Position numbers and translations under genes: made by a program. This document shows positions 1 through 8,207 of a stretch of DNA of 64,000 nt, piece by piece. Location: assembly GCF_004745575.1 (NCBI RefSeq), contig NZ_RPEM01000004.1, positions 1-64,000 of the forward strand. Direction: 5' to 3'. The notes beneath the pieces were generated by a model. That model did no database searches and had not been told where the DNA came from. It saw nothing but the letters and a program-made list of their open reading frames with translations. Within the stretch, counting starts at the first letter, position 1. Each line of letters starts with the position of its first letter. Source of the stretch: Pseudotabrizicola sediminis (GTDB taxonomy: Bacteria > Pseudomonadota > Alphaproteobacteria > Rhodobacterales > Rhodobacteraceae).

Positions 1-46
1 CTCGATGAAAAGCCCGGGTCAGTTCTGGGTGAAAATCAACAACACA
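1..46. mobile_element. possible end of an IS21-type insertion sequence (partial)
   Basis: Read on the minus strand, this edge starts with TG and carries spaced motifs of the form TTTTCACCC and AACTGACCC. These resemble the repeated terminal boxes (CAnnnnTGACCC-like) of IS21-family elements. Only the outermost bases lie in the window, so no transposase can be seen. The call rests on motif resemblance alone. Confidence 0.3.
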
Positions 47-88
47 ATGGTGTCCATGTCTGGCACGATGGCTGCGGTGGTAATCCCC

Positions 89-157
89 CCAGTCCGAAAC
101 CTTGTACGGCTTGTCTCTCGGCTTAAGGCTTCGGATCGCGGCATCGGTCAGGGGCAT
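89..157 (-). pseudogene. truncated start of a P4-type tyrosine integrase
   Basis: An ATG at 157 on the minus strand opens a frame starting MPLTDAAIRSLKPRDKPYKV followed by SD. This matches the very conserved N-terminal arm-binding region (DUF4102) of P4-like phage/island integrases. After about 22 codons the family pattern (a glycine-rich DGGGL stretch is expected) is lost and unrelated sequence follows to the window edge. The integrase is therefore a fragment, cut by rearrangement or insertion. It sits 165 bp from the 3' end of a tRNA-Met gene, the usual attachment site position for such enzymes, so it most likely marks a decayed integrative element. Confidence 0.6.
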
Positions 158-321
158 GGTAGGGGTAGCACCTTTTCAGCTTTCGCCCGACACCCCCAAA
201 AACACCCCCACACCGGGGATATCTCAGCGCACCGCTCTGGACTGGATCGGACAAACGGACTCGACAACACCCTTATAAACAAGGAGTTTCTGGATGTCAC
301 TGGCTGATTTCACATATATAG

Positions 322-398
322 TGGTGGCGAGGGGGGGACTCGAACCCCCGACCCCGTGATTATGAGTCACGTGCTCTAACCAGCTGAGCTACCTAGCC
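322..398 (-). tRNA. tRNA-Met (CAT), elongator type
   Basis: A 77-nt cloverleaf with encoded CCA is readable on the minus strand. It has a D arm with AGCTCAG, anticodon stem CGTGA/TCACG around loop CTCATAA (anticodon CAT), and T stem GGGGG/CCCCC around TTCGAGT. The acceptor 5' strand GGCTAGG pairs with CCTCGCC except for a T4-C69 mismatch, which is unusual. The start is not the C-A mismatch type of initiator tRNA, and the sequence does not look like tRNA-Ile2. The 3' flank carries the integrase fragment, so the gene is a plausible integration site. Confidence 0.93.
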
Positions 399-446
399 AT
401 TGGCGGCGTCGTATTGCGCCCGCCTTCGCCCGTCAAGGCCTATTCG

Positions 447-2510
447 TCATTTGAGGCCAGCTGGGGCCGCATCTGGGGTCGTATCTTCGCCGACAGCACC
501 GGCACCCCCGCGCGCAACACGCGGGCGGCCGGAGGCGGTGACACTCAGGACTGCTTCGATAAACATGCTGCGACCTTCGACCTCGGCTTCGCGGATGTCG
601 CGCTTGGTGGCCAGATGCAGGTCTAAGGCACCGGCCTGCAGGGCGCGGGCCGAGGCATCGGCGGACAGGGCGGCGTGCAGTGCGGCAAGCGCGGCATCGC
701 GGTCCGTGAAACTTTCAATCCCGCCCGGCAGATGCACAACAAAGCGGCCTTCTGACGGGCTGGTGACGCTGCCGGTGGCACGCTGGCTGATCTGGCCAAC
801 CACCGCGCCGATGGCATTGGCGACTCCGGCATGCTCGGGCAGGATCATCTGACACCCCAGCCGCTCTCCCACAGCGCCGTAATAAGCTGGTGCCGATGCC
901 CCAAGGCCGATCACCGGCACCGCCAGCCGAGCGGTGATCTGCATCACCCCCTTGTGGCCGCGCAGACCGGCGCGCGTCAGGGCATGGCGGGCGAGGGTTT
1001 CTGGAGCGTTCCCGGCGAATACCGGGTCCTCGGCAAAGGCGGCCTCCAGCAGGCAGTCGGCGGTCTGGGCGGTAAGCCGGTCGATGATGGATTGCGCCAG
1101 TGCCATCGGATCGGTCGCAAACCGTTCTCCCGCGCCGGTACGGCGGCGTCCCAGCAGGCGGAGCGCCTTTTCCGACGCCTGCGCATCCCAGACGGTCAGG
1201 CGACCGAGCGCATGGCTGGCATCCGAGGGCGTGACACCCGCGATCATCACCAAGCCGCGCGCCACCAGCCGGTCCATCGCTGCTGCCTCCAGCCGGGTCG
1301 TTAGGGCCTGCGCCAATGGCATCGGCCCGGCGATGCGGGCCAGAAGCGCGGCTTCGCGCGGGCTGAGCCCGCCCCTCGCGCCCTGCATCGGGATGACGAA
1401 GCGGCCATCGTATTCGCCCACCACATCGGCAGACAGCGCCCGGTCAAGCGCTGCGTGGACCATGGTGCTGTGGTCCTGCGCCAGCAGCGACACTGGCACC
1501 AACCGGCGCGGGCCAAGGCGCAGGCCGCCCGTCAGCCCTTCGGTGATCAGATGCACCTCGGAGTCGCCGCCAAGGCCGGTGGTGCGCATTGCCACCGCCT
1601 CGACCATGGTGCGGAAACCTCCAACCCGCGCGCCCTGCGGGTCGATCTCGGGCAGGCCACCGCGCAGCAGAGCGACGTCGGTGGTGGTGCCGCCGATGTC
1701 GGACACCAGCGCATCGCTGGCCCCGGTCAGCCAGCGGGCGCCAACGATGCTGGCGGCGGGGCCTGACAGAATGGTTTCAATCGGTCGTTCACGCACCATG
1801 GCCGCAGAGATCAGCGCACCGTCGCCGCGCACCACCATCAAAGGCGCCTCGATGCCGATGGTGGCAAGGTGGCGTTCGCAGGCGGCGACAAGACGGTCGA
1901 TCATGCCGATCAGACGGGCGTTCAGCACCGCGGTCAGGGCGCGCTTGGGGCCGTTCAGGTTGGCAGACAGCTCATGGCTGCAGGTGACGGGCCGCCCGGT
2001 GACGCGGCGGATCAGATCACGCACGGCGATTTCATGCGCGGGGTTGCGGGTGGCAAAGCGCGCGGCGACGGCATAGCCCATCACCTGATCGCCGCTGCCC
2101 TGCAGGGCCTGTTCCAGCGCAGCAAGGTCCAGCGGGGCAAGTTCCTGCCCGGCATGACCATGGCCTCCGGCCAGCCGCAAGATGGGGTCACCGCGCAGTG
2201 CCTCGTCCAGCCCGGCGCGGGCCTCATCGCCTGCATCAAAGCCGATGAACACCAGCGCCACGCGCCCGCCCTGCCCTTCGACCAGCGCATTGGTGGCCAG
2301 CGTGGTCGACAGCGAAACCAGCGTGATGTCGCCGGCGGCAACGCCCGCCAGCGCGAGTGCGGCATCCACCGCCCCGCCGATACCGATGGCCAGATCATTG
2401 CGGGTGGTCAGCGCCTTGGCCTTGCCGATCACGCGGGTGGCGTCCTGATCGACAATCACGGCATCGGTATAGGTGCCGCCCGTATCCACGCCCAGAAAAT
2501 AGCCCATCAC
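447..2510 (-). CDS. hydantoinase/oxoprolinase family protein, HyuA-like subunit
   Basis: The 687-residue protein has the length and layout of HyuA-type subunits, which carry out ATP-dependent opening of hydantoin or 5-oxoproline rings. The N-terminal nucleotide-binding motif GVDTGGTYTD is at residues 7-16. The second ASKHA-fold motif SDIGGTTTDVA is at about 270-280, preceded by a SGPAAS loop (249-254). HyuA normally works with HyuB, but no hyuB lies on either side here: a tRNA is downstream and a divergent transglycosylase upstream. The substrate cannot be read from sequence. Either ATG of the MM pair could be the start. Confidence 0.88.
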   Translation of the reverse strand: MMGYFLGVDTGGTYTDAVIVDQDATRVIGKAKALTTRNDLAIGIGGAVDAALALAGVAAGDITLVSLSTTLATNALVEGQGGRVALVFIGFDAGDEARAGLDEALRGDPILRLAGGHGHAGQELAPLDLAALEQALQGSGDQVMGYAVAARFATRNPAHEIAVRDLIRRVTGRPVTCSHELSANLNGPKRALTAVLNARLIGMIDRLVAACERHLATIGIEAPLMVVRGDGALISAAMVRERPIETILSGPAASIVGARWLTGASDALVSDIGGTTTDVALLRGGLPEIDPQGARVGGFRTMVEAVAMRTTGLGGDSEVHLITEGLTGGLRLGPRRLVPVSLLAQDHSTMVHAALDRALSADVVGEYDGRFVIPMQGARGGLSPREAALLARIAGPMPLAQALTTRLEAAAMDRLVARGLVMIAGVTPSDASHALGRLTVWDAQASEKALRLLGRRRTGAGERFATDPMALAQSIIDRLTAQTADCLLEAAFAEDPVFAGNAPETLARHALTRAGLRGHKGVMQITARLAVPVIGLGASAPAYYGAVGERLGCQMILPEHAGVANAIGAVVGQISQRATGSVTSPSEGRFVVHLPGGIESFTDRDAALAALHAALSADASARALQAGALDLHLATKRDIREAEVEGRSMFIEAVLSVTASGRPRVARGGAGAVGEDTTPDAAPAGLK

Positions 2511-2683
2511 CCGCCGTCTCCGCTGTCATTGCCCCTCAGCTAGGCCAAGCGCGGGCAAAGGTCATCCCCGGATGCGACATTCGCGGTCGCGGATGAGTGC
2601 CCAGAGGCAGATCGGGCTGTGCGCAGAGCTGTCATTTGCCCTTTGCGGGGCGGGCGGTTAGATTAACGGAAAACGGGGCAGGT

Positions 2684-3934
2684 ATGAAACGGGCAGGTAT
2701 ATTCGGGGCGGGACTGTTGGCTGCGTTTCTAGCGCAACCCGTGGCGGCGCAATCGCTGAACACATCAGAAGGCAATGCCCCGGCTGAGAGGACAGAAATG
2801 AAACCCATCGGCACCGAACAGGGGTTTGCGGATTGGCTGGCGGGTTTTCGCCCCCGCGCGATTGAGGCGGGGATTGCACCGGACGTGCTGAACCGTGCCT
2901 TGGCGCAGGCGCGCTTTGACCCGAAAATCGTCGAGCGCGACCGCAACCAGAGCGAATTCACCAAGACGATCTGGGACTATCTGGACACTGCGGTATCAGA
3001 CGACCGCATCACCCATGGCAATCGCGCACTGGCGCAGCATGGCGCGGTGCTGGCGCGGATCGAGGCGGAGTATGGCGTGGACCGGCATGTCATCGCCGCG
3101 ATCTGGGGGCTGGAATCGGCCTACGGCAGCTTTCGCGGCGATATCCCCACCTTAGGGGCGCTGGCGACACTGGCCTATGACGCCCGGCGCGCCACGTTTT
3201 TTGAAGCAGAGCTGATTTCGGCACTGAAGATCATCGGCAACGGTGATGTGACAGTTGAAGCGATGCGCGGCAGCTGGGCAGGGGCGATGGGGCACACCCA
3301 GTTCATGCCCAGCAGCTGGTGGGCGCATGCGGTGGATTTTGACGGTGATGGGCGGCGCGATGTCTGGTCGGATGATCCGGGTGACGCATTGGCCTCGGCC
3401 GCCGCCTATCTGCGGCACTGGGGCTGGACCAGTGGCGCGCTCTGGGGGCTGGAGGTGCGTCTGCCCGACGGATTCGACTATGACCAGACCACCGAGCGGG
3501 TGAAAAAGCCTGTGACGGAGTGGTCAGCGCTTGGGGTCACGCCGATCGCGGGAGGAGCGTTGCCGGACCATGGCTTGGCGTCTGTACTGCTGCCCGGCGG
3601 GGCGCGCGGGGCGGCATTTCTGATCTTTTCCAATTTTCAGGTGATCGAACGCTACAACACCGCCGATGCCTATGTCATCGCCGTTGGCCATCTGGCCGAC
3701 CGCCTGCGCGGCGGACCTGCAATTGCAGCCGCTTGGCCGCGTGACTTGCGCGCGCTTTCGCTGGTGGAGCGGATGGAGTTGCAAGAACGGCTGACCCGTG
3801 CCGGTTTTGATCCGCAAGGGGTGGATGGCCGGATCGGGCCGAACACCATTGCGGCGGTCAAGGCGTATCAGCGTGCGAACGGCATGCTGCCGGATGGCTA
3901 TGCCAGTCTGGATATCCTGAACCGGCTGCGCTGA
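2684..3934 (+). CDS. lytic murein transglycosylase, MltB/SLT_2 type with C-terminal peptidoglycan-binding domain
   Basis: The periplasmic enzyme cleaves the MurNAc-GlcNAc bond to leave anhydro ends. I chose the ATG at 2684 because it follows a GGGGCAGG ribosome site and gives a clean signal peptide (about residues 1-23, ending VAAQ). The SLT_2 domain contains the catalytic-glutamate segment WGLESAYG and the MltB-like GAMGHTQFMPS. The last ~55 residues form a PG_binding_1 domain (GVDGRIGPNTIAAVKAYQ). It is transcribed divergently from the hydantoinase gene across about 170 bp. The product is 416 residues, normal for this family. Confidence 0.92.
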   Translation: MKRAGIFGAGLLAAFLAQPVAAQSLNTSEGNAPAERTEMKPIGTEQGFADWLAGFRPRAIEAGIAPDVLNRALAQARFDPKIVERDRNQSEFTKTIWDYLDTAVSDDRITHGNRALAQHGAVLARIEAEYGVDRHVIAAIWGLESAYGSFRGDIPTLGALATLAYDARRATFFEAELISALKIIGNGDVTVEAMRGSWAGAMGHTQFMPSSWWAHAVDFDGDGRRDVWSDDPGDALASAAAYLRHWGWTSGALWGLEVRLPDGFDYDQTTERVKKPVTEWSALGVTPIAGGALPDHGLASVLLPGGARGAAFLIFSNFQVIERYNTADAYVIAVGHLADRLRGGPAIAAAWPRDLRALSLVERMELQERLTRAGFDPQGVDGRIGPNTIAAVKAYQRANGMLPDGYASLDILNRLR

Positions 3935-3981
3935 GCGGGCCCGGAAGGCGCCTCCGGGGTGAGTATCTGGCAAGCAGCAGT

Positions 3982-4986
3982 TCAGGGGCGCGATGCCCAG
4001 ATCGGTTGCAGGTCGCCGGGCAGTGCAGTCGCACTGAACACCGCGCGGGCGATGGCGCGCGCAAGGCAGGTGGCGGCAGCGTGGCCAAGCTGGAACGTGT
4101 CGGTCAACGGGTCGGCCAGGGCGCGCGCGCCGGTGGCTGCGGCAAAGACCAGATCGCCGTCAAGCGGGGTATGCGATGGCACAATCGCGCGTGCCATTCC
4201 GTCATGCGCGGCAATGGCCATGCGCTGCGCCTGTGCCTGCGTGAGTGCCGCATCGGTGGCGACAATGGCGATTGTGGTAGACTCGCCCATCCGTTTGCGC
4301 GGCACTGGCGCGTCTTGCGGAGGGTGGCGCGGGGCGGGGCCGAGGCCGCCGAATTCATCCCCCTCTTCCCACGGGGCGGCCCAGAACTGCCGACTGTTGC
4401 CCACCGTCACCGAGCCGAGCGCATTGACTGCAACCAATGCGCCGACGGTGAGACCAGAAGGAAGGATGGCAGAGACAGAGCCTATGCCGCCTTTCCAGTT
4501 CTGCGTGGCGGCCCCATAGCCCGCGCCTGCGGTGCCAAGGATGAAATGTTGGGCAGCGGAGCGCAGGGCTCTTGCGCCAAGGTCGGCATAGGGGTTGCGC
4601 GCCCACGCCTTGTCGCCGCCGTTCAACAGGTCGAAGAGAATGGCACCCGGCACGATCGGCACCCGCTGATCCCCAACCGCAAAGCCGCGCCCCATCGCGC
4701 GCAGGGCATCTGCCACGCCAGAGCAGGCATCGAGGCCAAAGGCCGAACCGCCAGACAGCACCAGCGCGTCCACCTCTTGCACCAGCCGGTCGGGGGCGAG
4801 CAGATCGGTTTCGCGCGTTCCGGGTGCCCCACCCATCACATGCACCGCCGCGGTGAAAGGGCGCGCGGCGGTCAGCACGCTTACGCCAGAACGCAAACCC
4901 GCATCCTGCGCCTGGCCGACCAACAGGCCGGGAACATCGGTGATCAGATTGCGAAGACCAGTACGCATGGGTGAAAGGGGCCGCAA
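3982..4986 (-). CDS. P1 (DmpA/BapA-type) family aminopeptidase
   Basis: This N-terminal nucleophile hydrolase family self-cleaves into two chains and removes D- or beta-amino acids, or acts on peptides. Visible marks are LITDVPGLLVGQAQD near the N terminus, the SGGSAFGLDA segment (about 80-90), GALVAVN, and the cleavage/nucleophile region GESTTIAIVATDAALT, where a Ser/Thr would become the new N terminus. The protein is about 334 residues, usual for the short bacterial P1 peptidases. A later ATG (codon 7) is an alternative start. No signal peptide is evident, so it is probably cytoplasmic. It is convergent with the transglycosylase gene. Confidence 0.88.
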   Translation of the reverse strand: MRPLSPMRTGLRNLITDVPGLLVGQAQDAGLRSGVSVLTAARPFTAAVHVMGGAPGTRETDLLAPDRLVQEVDALVLSGGSAFGLDACSGVADALRAMGRGFAVGDQRVPIVPGAILFDLLNGGDKAWARNPYADLGARALRSAAQHFILGTAGAGYGAATQNWKGGIGSVSAILPSGLTVGALVAVNALGSVTVGNSRQFWAAPWEEGDEFGGLGPAPRHPPQDAPVPRKRMGESTTIAIVATDAALTQAQAQRMAIAAHDGMARAIVPSHTPLDGDLVFAAATGARALADPLTDTFQLGHAAATCLARAIARAVFSATALPGDLQPIWASRP

Positions 4987-5072
4987 AACCCACCGTTTGG
5001 CAAGCCCTTTCGCCGCCGCCTTTCGCGTGGCAGGGTCGTCGACGGTATTACACGAGCAAGCGGGGCGGTCAG

Positions 5073-5438
5073 ATGCAGGACGGGTTGAATCTGGCAGGGC
5101 GGCTGCTTATCGCGGTGCTGTTTGCGGGCGGGGCGGTGCAGAAGATGGCTGATCCTATCCCGGTGCAGGCAATGCTGGCGGGGGTGGGCCTGCCGGGGCT
5201 GCTGGTCTGGCCGGTGGCGGTGATCAACCTGATGGCAGCCGCGGGGCTGGTACTGGGGCCGCGCGTGGCGCTTTGGGCGCTTGGGCTGGCGGGCTATTGC
5301 CTGATAACCAGCTTTTTCCATTGGCAGCTTCGGGCGGACCCCTGGCAGGTGACGATCATGGTCAAGAACTGGTCGGTTGCCGGAGGACTGATGATCCTGG
5401 CAGCCCAGGGTCCGGGGCGATTTGTGCGGTGGCGGTGA
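5073..5438 (+). CDS. DoxX-family small membrane protein
   Basis: The 121-residue inner-membrane protein has about four hydrophobic helices: LLIAVLFAGGAVQKM, LLVWPVAVINLMAAAGL, VALWALGLAGYCLI and SVAGGLMILAA. The early small-residue/QKM pattern and the FFHW motif after helix 3 are typical of DoxX proteins. The start at 5073 puts the first helix near the N terminus; upstream in-frame codons would add an unlikely basic leader. Its role is uncertain; family members are linked to quinone or thiol redox at the membrane. It is divergent from the P1 peptidase. Confidence 0.8.
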   Translation: MQDGLNLAGRLLIAVLFAGGAVQKMADPIPVQAMLAGVGLPGLLVWPVAVINLMAAAGLVLGPRVALWALGLAGYCLITSFFHWQLRADPWQVTIMVKNWSVAGGLMILAAQGPGRFVRWR

Positions 5439-5569
5439 GCGCGGAGTCTCATTGCAGAACTGCACAGTGACCGTGCGTCGGGCCTTGGCGCACGTTGCCG
5501 CCATTGCCGAGTGCGGGCCGAGGCCTTAGGTTTTGGGACAGGCCGCGACCAACCAGGATGGGAGACCAC

Positions 5570-6412
5570 ATGACCGACACCGCTTATGTTCCGCCAAAGG
5601 TCTGGACCTGGGACAAGGAAAACGGCGGGCAGTTTGCCAGCACCAACCGCCCCATTGCCGGTGCCACGCATGACAATCCCCTGCCGCGCGGAGACCACGC
5701 GTTTCAGCTGTACTCGCTGGCCACGCCCAATGGGGTGAAGGTCACCATGATGTTTGAAGAGCTGCTGGAGGCGGGGCATGCCGCCGAATATGACGCCTGG
5801 ATCATCAAAATCGGGAACGGCGATCAGTTCGGGTCAGGCTTTGTGGCGGCAAACCCCAATTCCAAGATCCCGGCGCTGATGGACCATTCCGGTGATACGC
5901 CCCTGCGCGTGTTCGAATCCGGGTCGATCCTGCTGCATCTGGCGGAAAAATTCGGGGCTTTCCTGTCCACATCGGGCCCGGAGCGGACCGAGGTGATCAA
6001 CTGGCTGATGTGGCAGATGGGCTCGGCCCCGTTTGTGGGCGGAGGATTCGGCCATTTCTATGCCTATGCACCAGAAAAATACGAATACCCGATCAACCGC
6101 TATGCGATGGAAACCAAGCGGCAGCTCGACGTGTTGGACCGGCAGCTGGCCGAGCATGAATTTGTGGCGGGGGACAACTATTCGATTGCCGATATGGCAA
6201 TCTGGCCGTGGTACGGCGGGATGGTTCTGGGCCGCGCCTATAACGCGGCAGAGTTTCTGGATGTGGCCAGCTACAAGCACGTACTGAAATGGGCCGAAAA
6301 GATCGACGCCCGCCCAGCAGTGGTGCGCGGCCGGAAAGTCAACCGCGACTGGGGCGAACCGCACGAGCAATTGCCCGAGCGCCATTCGGCAGCGGATTTC
6401 GACAAACTGTGA
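5570..6412 (+). CDS. yghU: glutathione-dependent disulfide-bond oxidoreductase (YghU-type GST)
   Basis: The 280-residue protein matches the YghU/YfcG branch of glutathione transferases, which act as disulfide reductases using two glutathiones. The characteristic N-terminal extension is visible (YVPPKVWTWDKENGG and FASTNRPIAGATH). It is followed by the thioredoxin-like half with LYSLATPNGVKVTMMFEE, the glutathione-binding NPNSKIPAL and the FESGSILLHLAEK segment. The helical C-terminal half has the SIADMAIWPW motif. The start at 5570 follows GGATGGGAGACC. Length and order agree with the E. coli protein (about 288 residues). The next gene, creatinase, is co-oriented but 220 bp away. Confidence 0.93.
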   Translation: MTDTAYVPPKVWTWDKENGGQFASTNRPIAGATHDNPLPRGDHAFQLYSLATPNGVKVTMMFEELLEAGHAAEYDAWIIKIGNGDQFGSGFVAANPNSKIPALMDHSGDTPLRVFESGSILLHLAEKFGAFLSTSGPERTEVINWLMWQMGSAPFVGGGFGHFYAYAPEKYEYPINRYAMETKRQLDVLDRQLAEHEFVAGDNYSIADMAIWPWYGGMVLGRAYNAAEFLDVASYKHVLKWAEKIDARPAVVRGRKVNRDWGEPHEQLPERHSAADFDKL

Positions 6413-6419
6413 CCGGAGG

Positions 6420-6635
6420 ATGATGGGAGCAGGCAGCCACGTTGGTAGGTGCAGAGCACCCGCCCTAGCCCCTTGCGGTCAAGGCTGCGCCACGGCATGG
6501 TAGCGCAGAGCCGTGGCGATGGCGTCGCCACAAGGGAAGCCTTCCCGCTGCTTGCGGCCTTGCCGCTTTCGTCCTGTACGCCGGGACCTTTCGGGGTTCC
6601 GGGCACAACGTCCGACCCCATGAATGAGGTCTGAC
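6420..6635 (+). promoter_or_regulatory. structured leader upstream of the creatinase gene
   Basis: The interval can form two competing hairpins. CGCCACGGC (6488-6496) pairs with GCCGTGGCG (6510-6518), whereas GTGGCGA (6513-6519) can instead pair with TCGCCAC (6525-6531). A third small hairpin, GGGAA/TTCCC, lies at 6534-6546. Mutually exclusive stems are what an attenuator or RNA switch would need, but GC-rich DNA forms hairpins easily, and I do not recognise any known riboswitch consensus. Confidence 0.3.
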
Positions 6636-7850
6636 ATGGAACTGATCCGCCCGGAACACTACCGCTTGCACAATGGCGGGGCGAAGGATGCCCTGCCCTT
6701 TACGGTTTCGGAATATGAAGACCGCCTCGCCGGTCTGCGCGACATCATGGAACTGCACAGCCTTGATGCCGTGGTGCTGACAAGCATGCACAACGTGGCC
6801 TATTACTCGGGCTTTTTGTATTGCAGCTTTGGCCGGCCCTATGCCTGCGTGGTGACGAAAACTGATTGCATCACGGTAAGTGCTGGCATTGACGCGGGTC
6901 AGCCATGGCGGCGGTCGGTGGGGGACAACATCACCTATACCGACTGGACGCGCGATAACTTCTGGCGCGTCGTGGCTGGGATCACGGGCACCGACAAGGC
7001 AATTGGCTGCGAGGCGGACCATCTGACGATGGACCGGGCGGAAAAGTTGCACAGCTTCCTCAAGCCCAAGCGCGGCATGGATATCGCCCCCGCCACCATG
7101 CAGCAGCGCATGATGAAATCGCCCGCCGAGATTGCACTGATCACCCATGGGGCCAACGTGGCCGATGTGGGGGGCTATGCCATTCGCGAAGCGATCAGGG
7201 TCGGTGCTACCGAGCTGGAGATCAGCATTGCGGGCCGCGACGCGATGGAGCGGGAGATTGCCAAACGCTTCCCCGATGCCGAATACCGCGACACCTGGGT
7301 CTGGTTCCAGTCGGGGTTGAACACCGATGGCGCGCACAACCCGGTGACCAACCGCAAGCTGCGGCAAGGTGATATCCTCAGCTTGAACTGCTTTCCGATG
7401 ATCTCGGGCTATTACACCGCGCTGGAACGCACGCTGTTTGTGGGAGAGGTGGACGCGGCCAGCCTGGCCGTCTGGCAGCACAACATCGACGCGCATGAAT
7501 ACGGCATGGGCCTGTTGCGGGCGGGCAGCACCTGCGCCGACATCACGGCCAAGATCAACGCCTTTCTGGCCGAACGTGACATGCTGCAATACCGCACCTT
7601 TGGCTATGGCCACAGCTTTGGCATCCTGTCGCACTACTATGGGCGCGAAGCTGCGCTGGAACTGCGTGAAGATATCGACACGGTGCTGGAACCGGGCATG
7701 GTGATCAGCATGGAACCGATGCTGACCATTCCGCACGGCGCACCGGGGGCTGGCGGCTACCGAGAGCATGACATCCTGGTCATCACCGAAGAGGGTGCCG
7801 AGGACATCACCAAATATCCCTACGGACCCGGGTTCAACGTGGTGGGATAA
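6636..7850 (+). CDS. creatinase (creatine amidinohydrolase)
   Basis: The enzyme hydrolyses creatine to sarcosine and urea, using the 'pitta-bread' fold without a metal. The 404-residue product aligns by eye with Pseudomonas creatinase along its length: YYSGFLYCSFGRPYA, GQPWRR, YTDWTRDN, FQSGLNTDGAHNPVT with the catalytic histidine, LSLNCFPMISGYYTALERTLF, and the C-terminal FGYGHSFG plus ISMEPM. I prefer the ATG at 6636 because GAGG lies six bases upstream; an ATG at 6624 is also possible. No sarcosine oxidase or urease gene is adjacent. Related methionine-aminopeptidase-fold enzymes are the alternative, but the match to creatinase is specific. Confidence 0.93.
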   Translation: MELIRPEHYRLHNGGAKDALPFTVSEYEDRLAGLRDIMELHSLDAVVLTSMHNVAYYSGFLYCSFGRPYACVVTKTDCITVSAGIDAGQPWRRSVGDNITYTDWTRDNFWRVVAGITGTDKAIGCEADHLTMDRAEKLHSFLKPKRGMDIAPATMQQRMMKSPAEIALITHGANVADVGGYAIREAIRVGATELEISIAGRDAMEREIAKRFPDAEYRDTWVWFQSGLNTDGAHNPVTNRKLRQGDILSLNCFPMISGYYTALERTLFVGEVDAASLAVWQHNIDAHEYGMGLLRAGSTCADITAKINAFLAERDMLQYRTFGYGHSFGILSHYYGREAALELREDIDTVLEPGMVISMEPMLTIPHGAPGAGGYREHDILVITEEGAEDITKYPYGPGFNVVG

Positions 7851-7854
7851 AGAA

Positions 7855-7882
7855 AAAGGCCGGGGAAAACCCCGGCCTTTCA
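7855..7882. terminator. Rho-independent terminator after creatinase, bidirectional
   Basis: AAAGGCCGGGG (7855-7865) pairs perfectly with CCCCGGCCTTT (7870-7880) around an AAAA loop, with A-rich sequence before and T-rich after. It lies four bases after the creatinase stop and can also serve the convergent glsB-like gene. Confidence 0.9.
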
Positions 7883-7949
7883 CTTTTACTCGAATACTTT
7901 TCAATTCTCTGACTTTTAAGCTTTCACTCGGAAACGTTGGCAGACCGAA

Positions 7950-8207
7950 TCAAGCGCGTTTGACGAGCCGGATCAGGAACAGCAAGATTACAGCACCCAG
8001 CGTGGCCGCAATGATCGACCCGAGGATTCCTCCACCAAGGCCCAGCCCGATGGCTGGAAACAAAAAGCTTGCGATCAAGGCACCGACGATGCCAACAACG
8101 ATGTTGCCCAGAAGGCCAAAGCCAAAGCCCTTGACGATCAGGCCGGCGAGCCAGCCGGCAATAGCGCCGATCAGCAGAATGATAAGAAGTGCTTCAATGG
8201 TCATCAT
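7950..8207 (-). CDS. GlsB/YeaQ/YmgE-family (transglycosylase-associated) small membrane protein
   Basis: An 85-residue, very glycine-rich inner-membrane protein with three hydrophobic helices: LLIILLIGAIAGWLAGLIV, LLGNIVVGIVGALIASFL and LGSIIAATLGAVILLFLI. The GWLAGLIVKGFGFGLLGNI signature is typical of the family, which is induced in general stress responses in several bacteria but has no defined biochemical function. The start could be either ATG of the MM pair. It is convergent with creatinase and divergent from the L,D-transpeptidase gene. Confidence 0.92.
   Translation of the reverse strand: MMTIEALLIILLIGAIAGWLAGLIVKGFGFGLLGNIVVGIVGALIASFLFPAIGLGLGGGILGSIIAATLGAVILLFLIRLVKRA

Noticed and set aside
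5-307. Plus-strand frame of 100 codons at the left edge
   Set aside because: It is antisense to the integrase fragment, lacks a ribosome site and any family pattern.
6420-6635. Known riboswitch (glycine or guanidine) before creatinase
   Set aside because: I looked for the conserved cores of these classes and did not find them; only generic hairpins are present.
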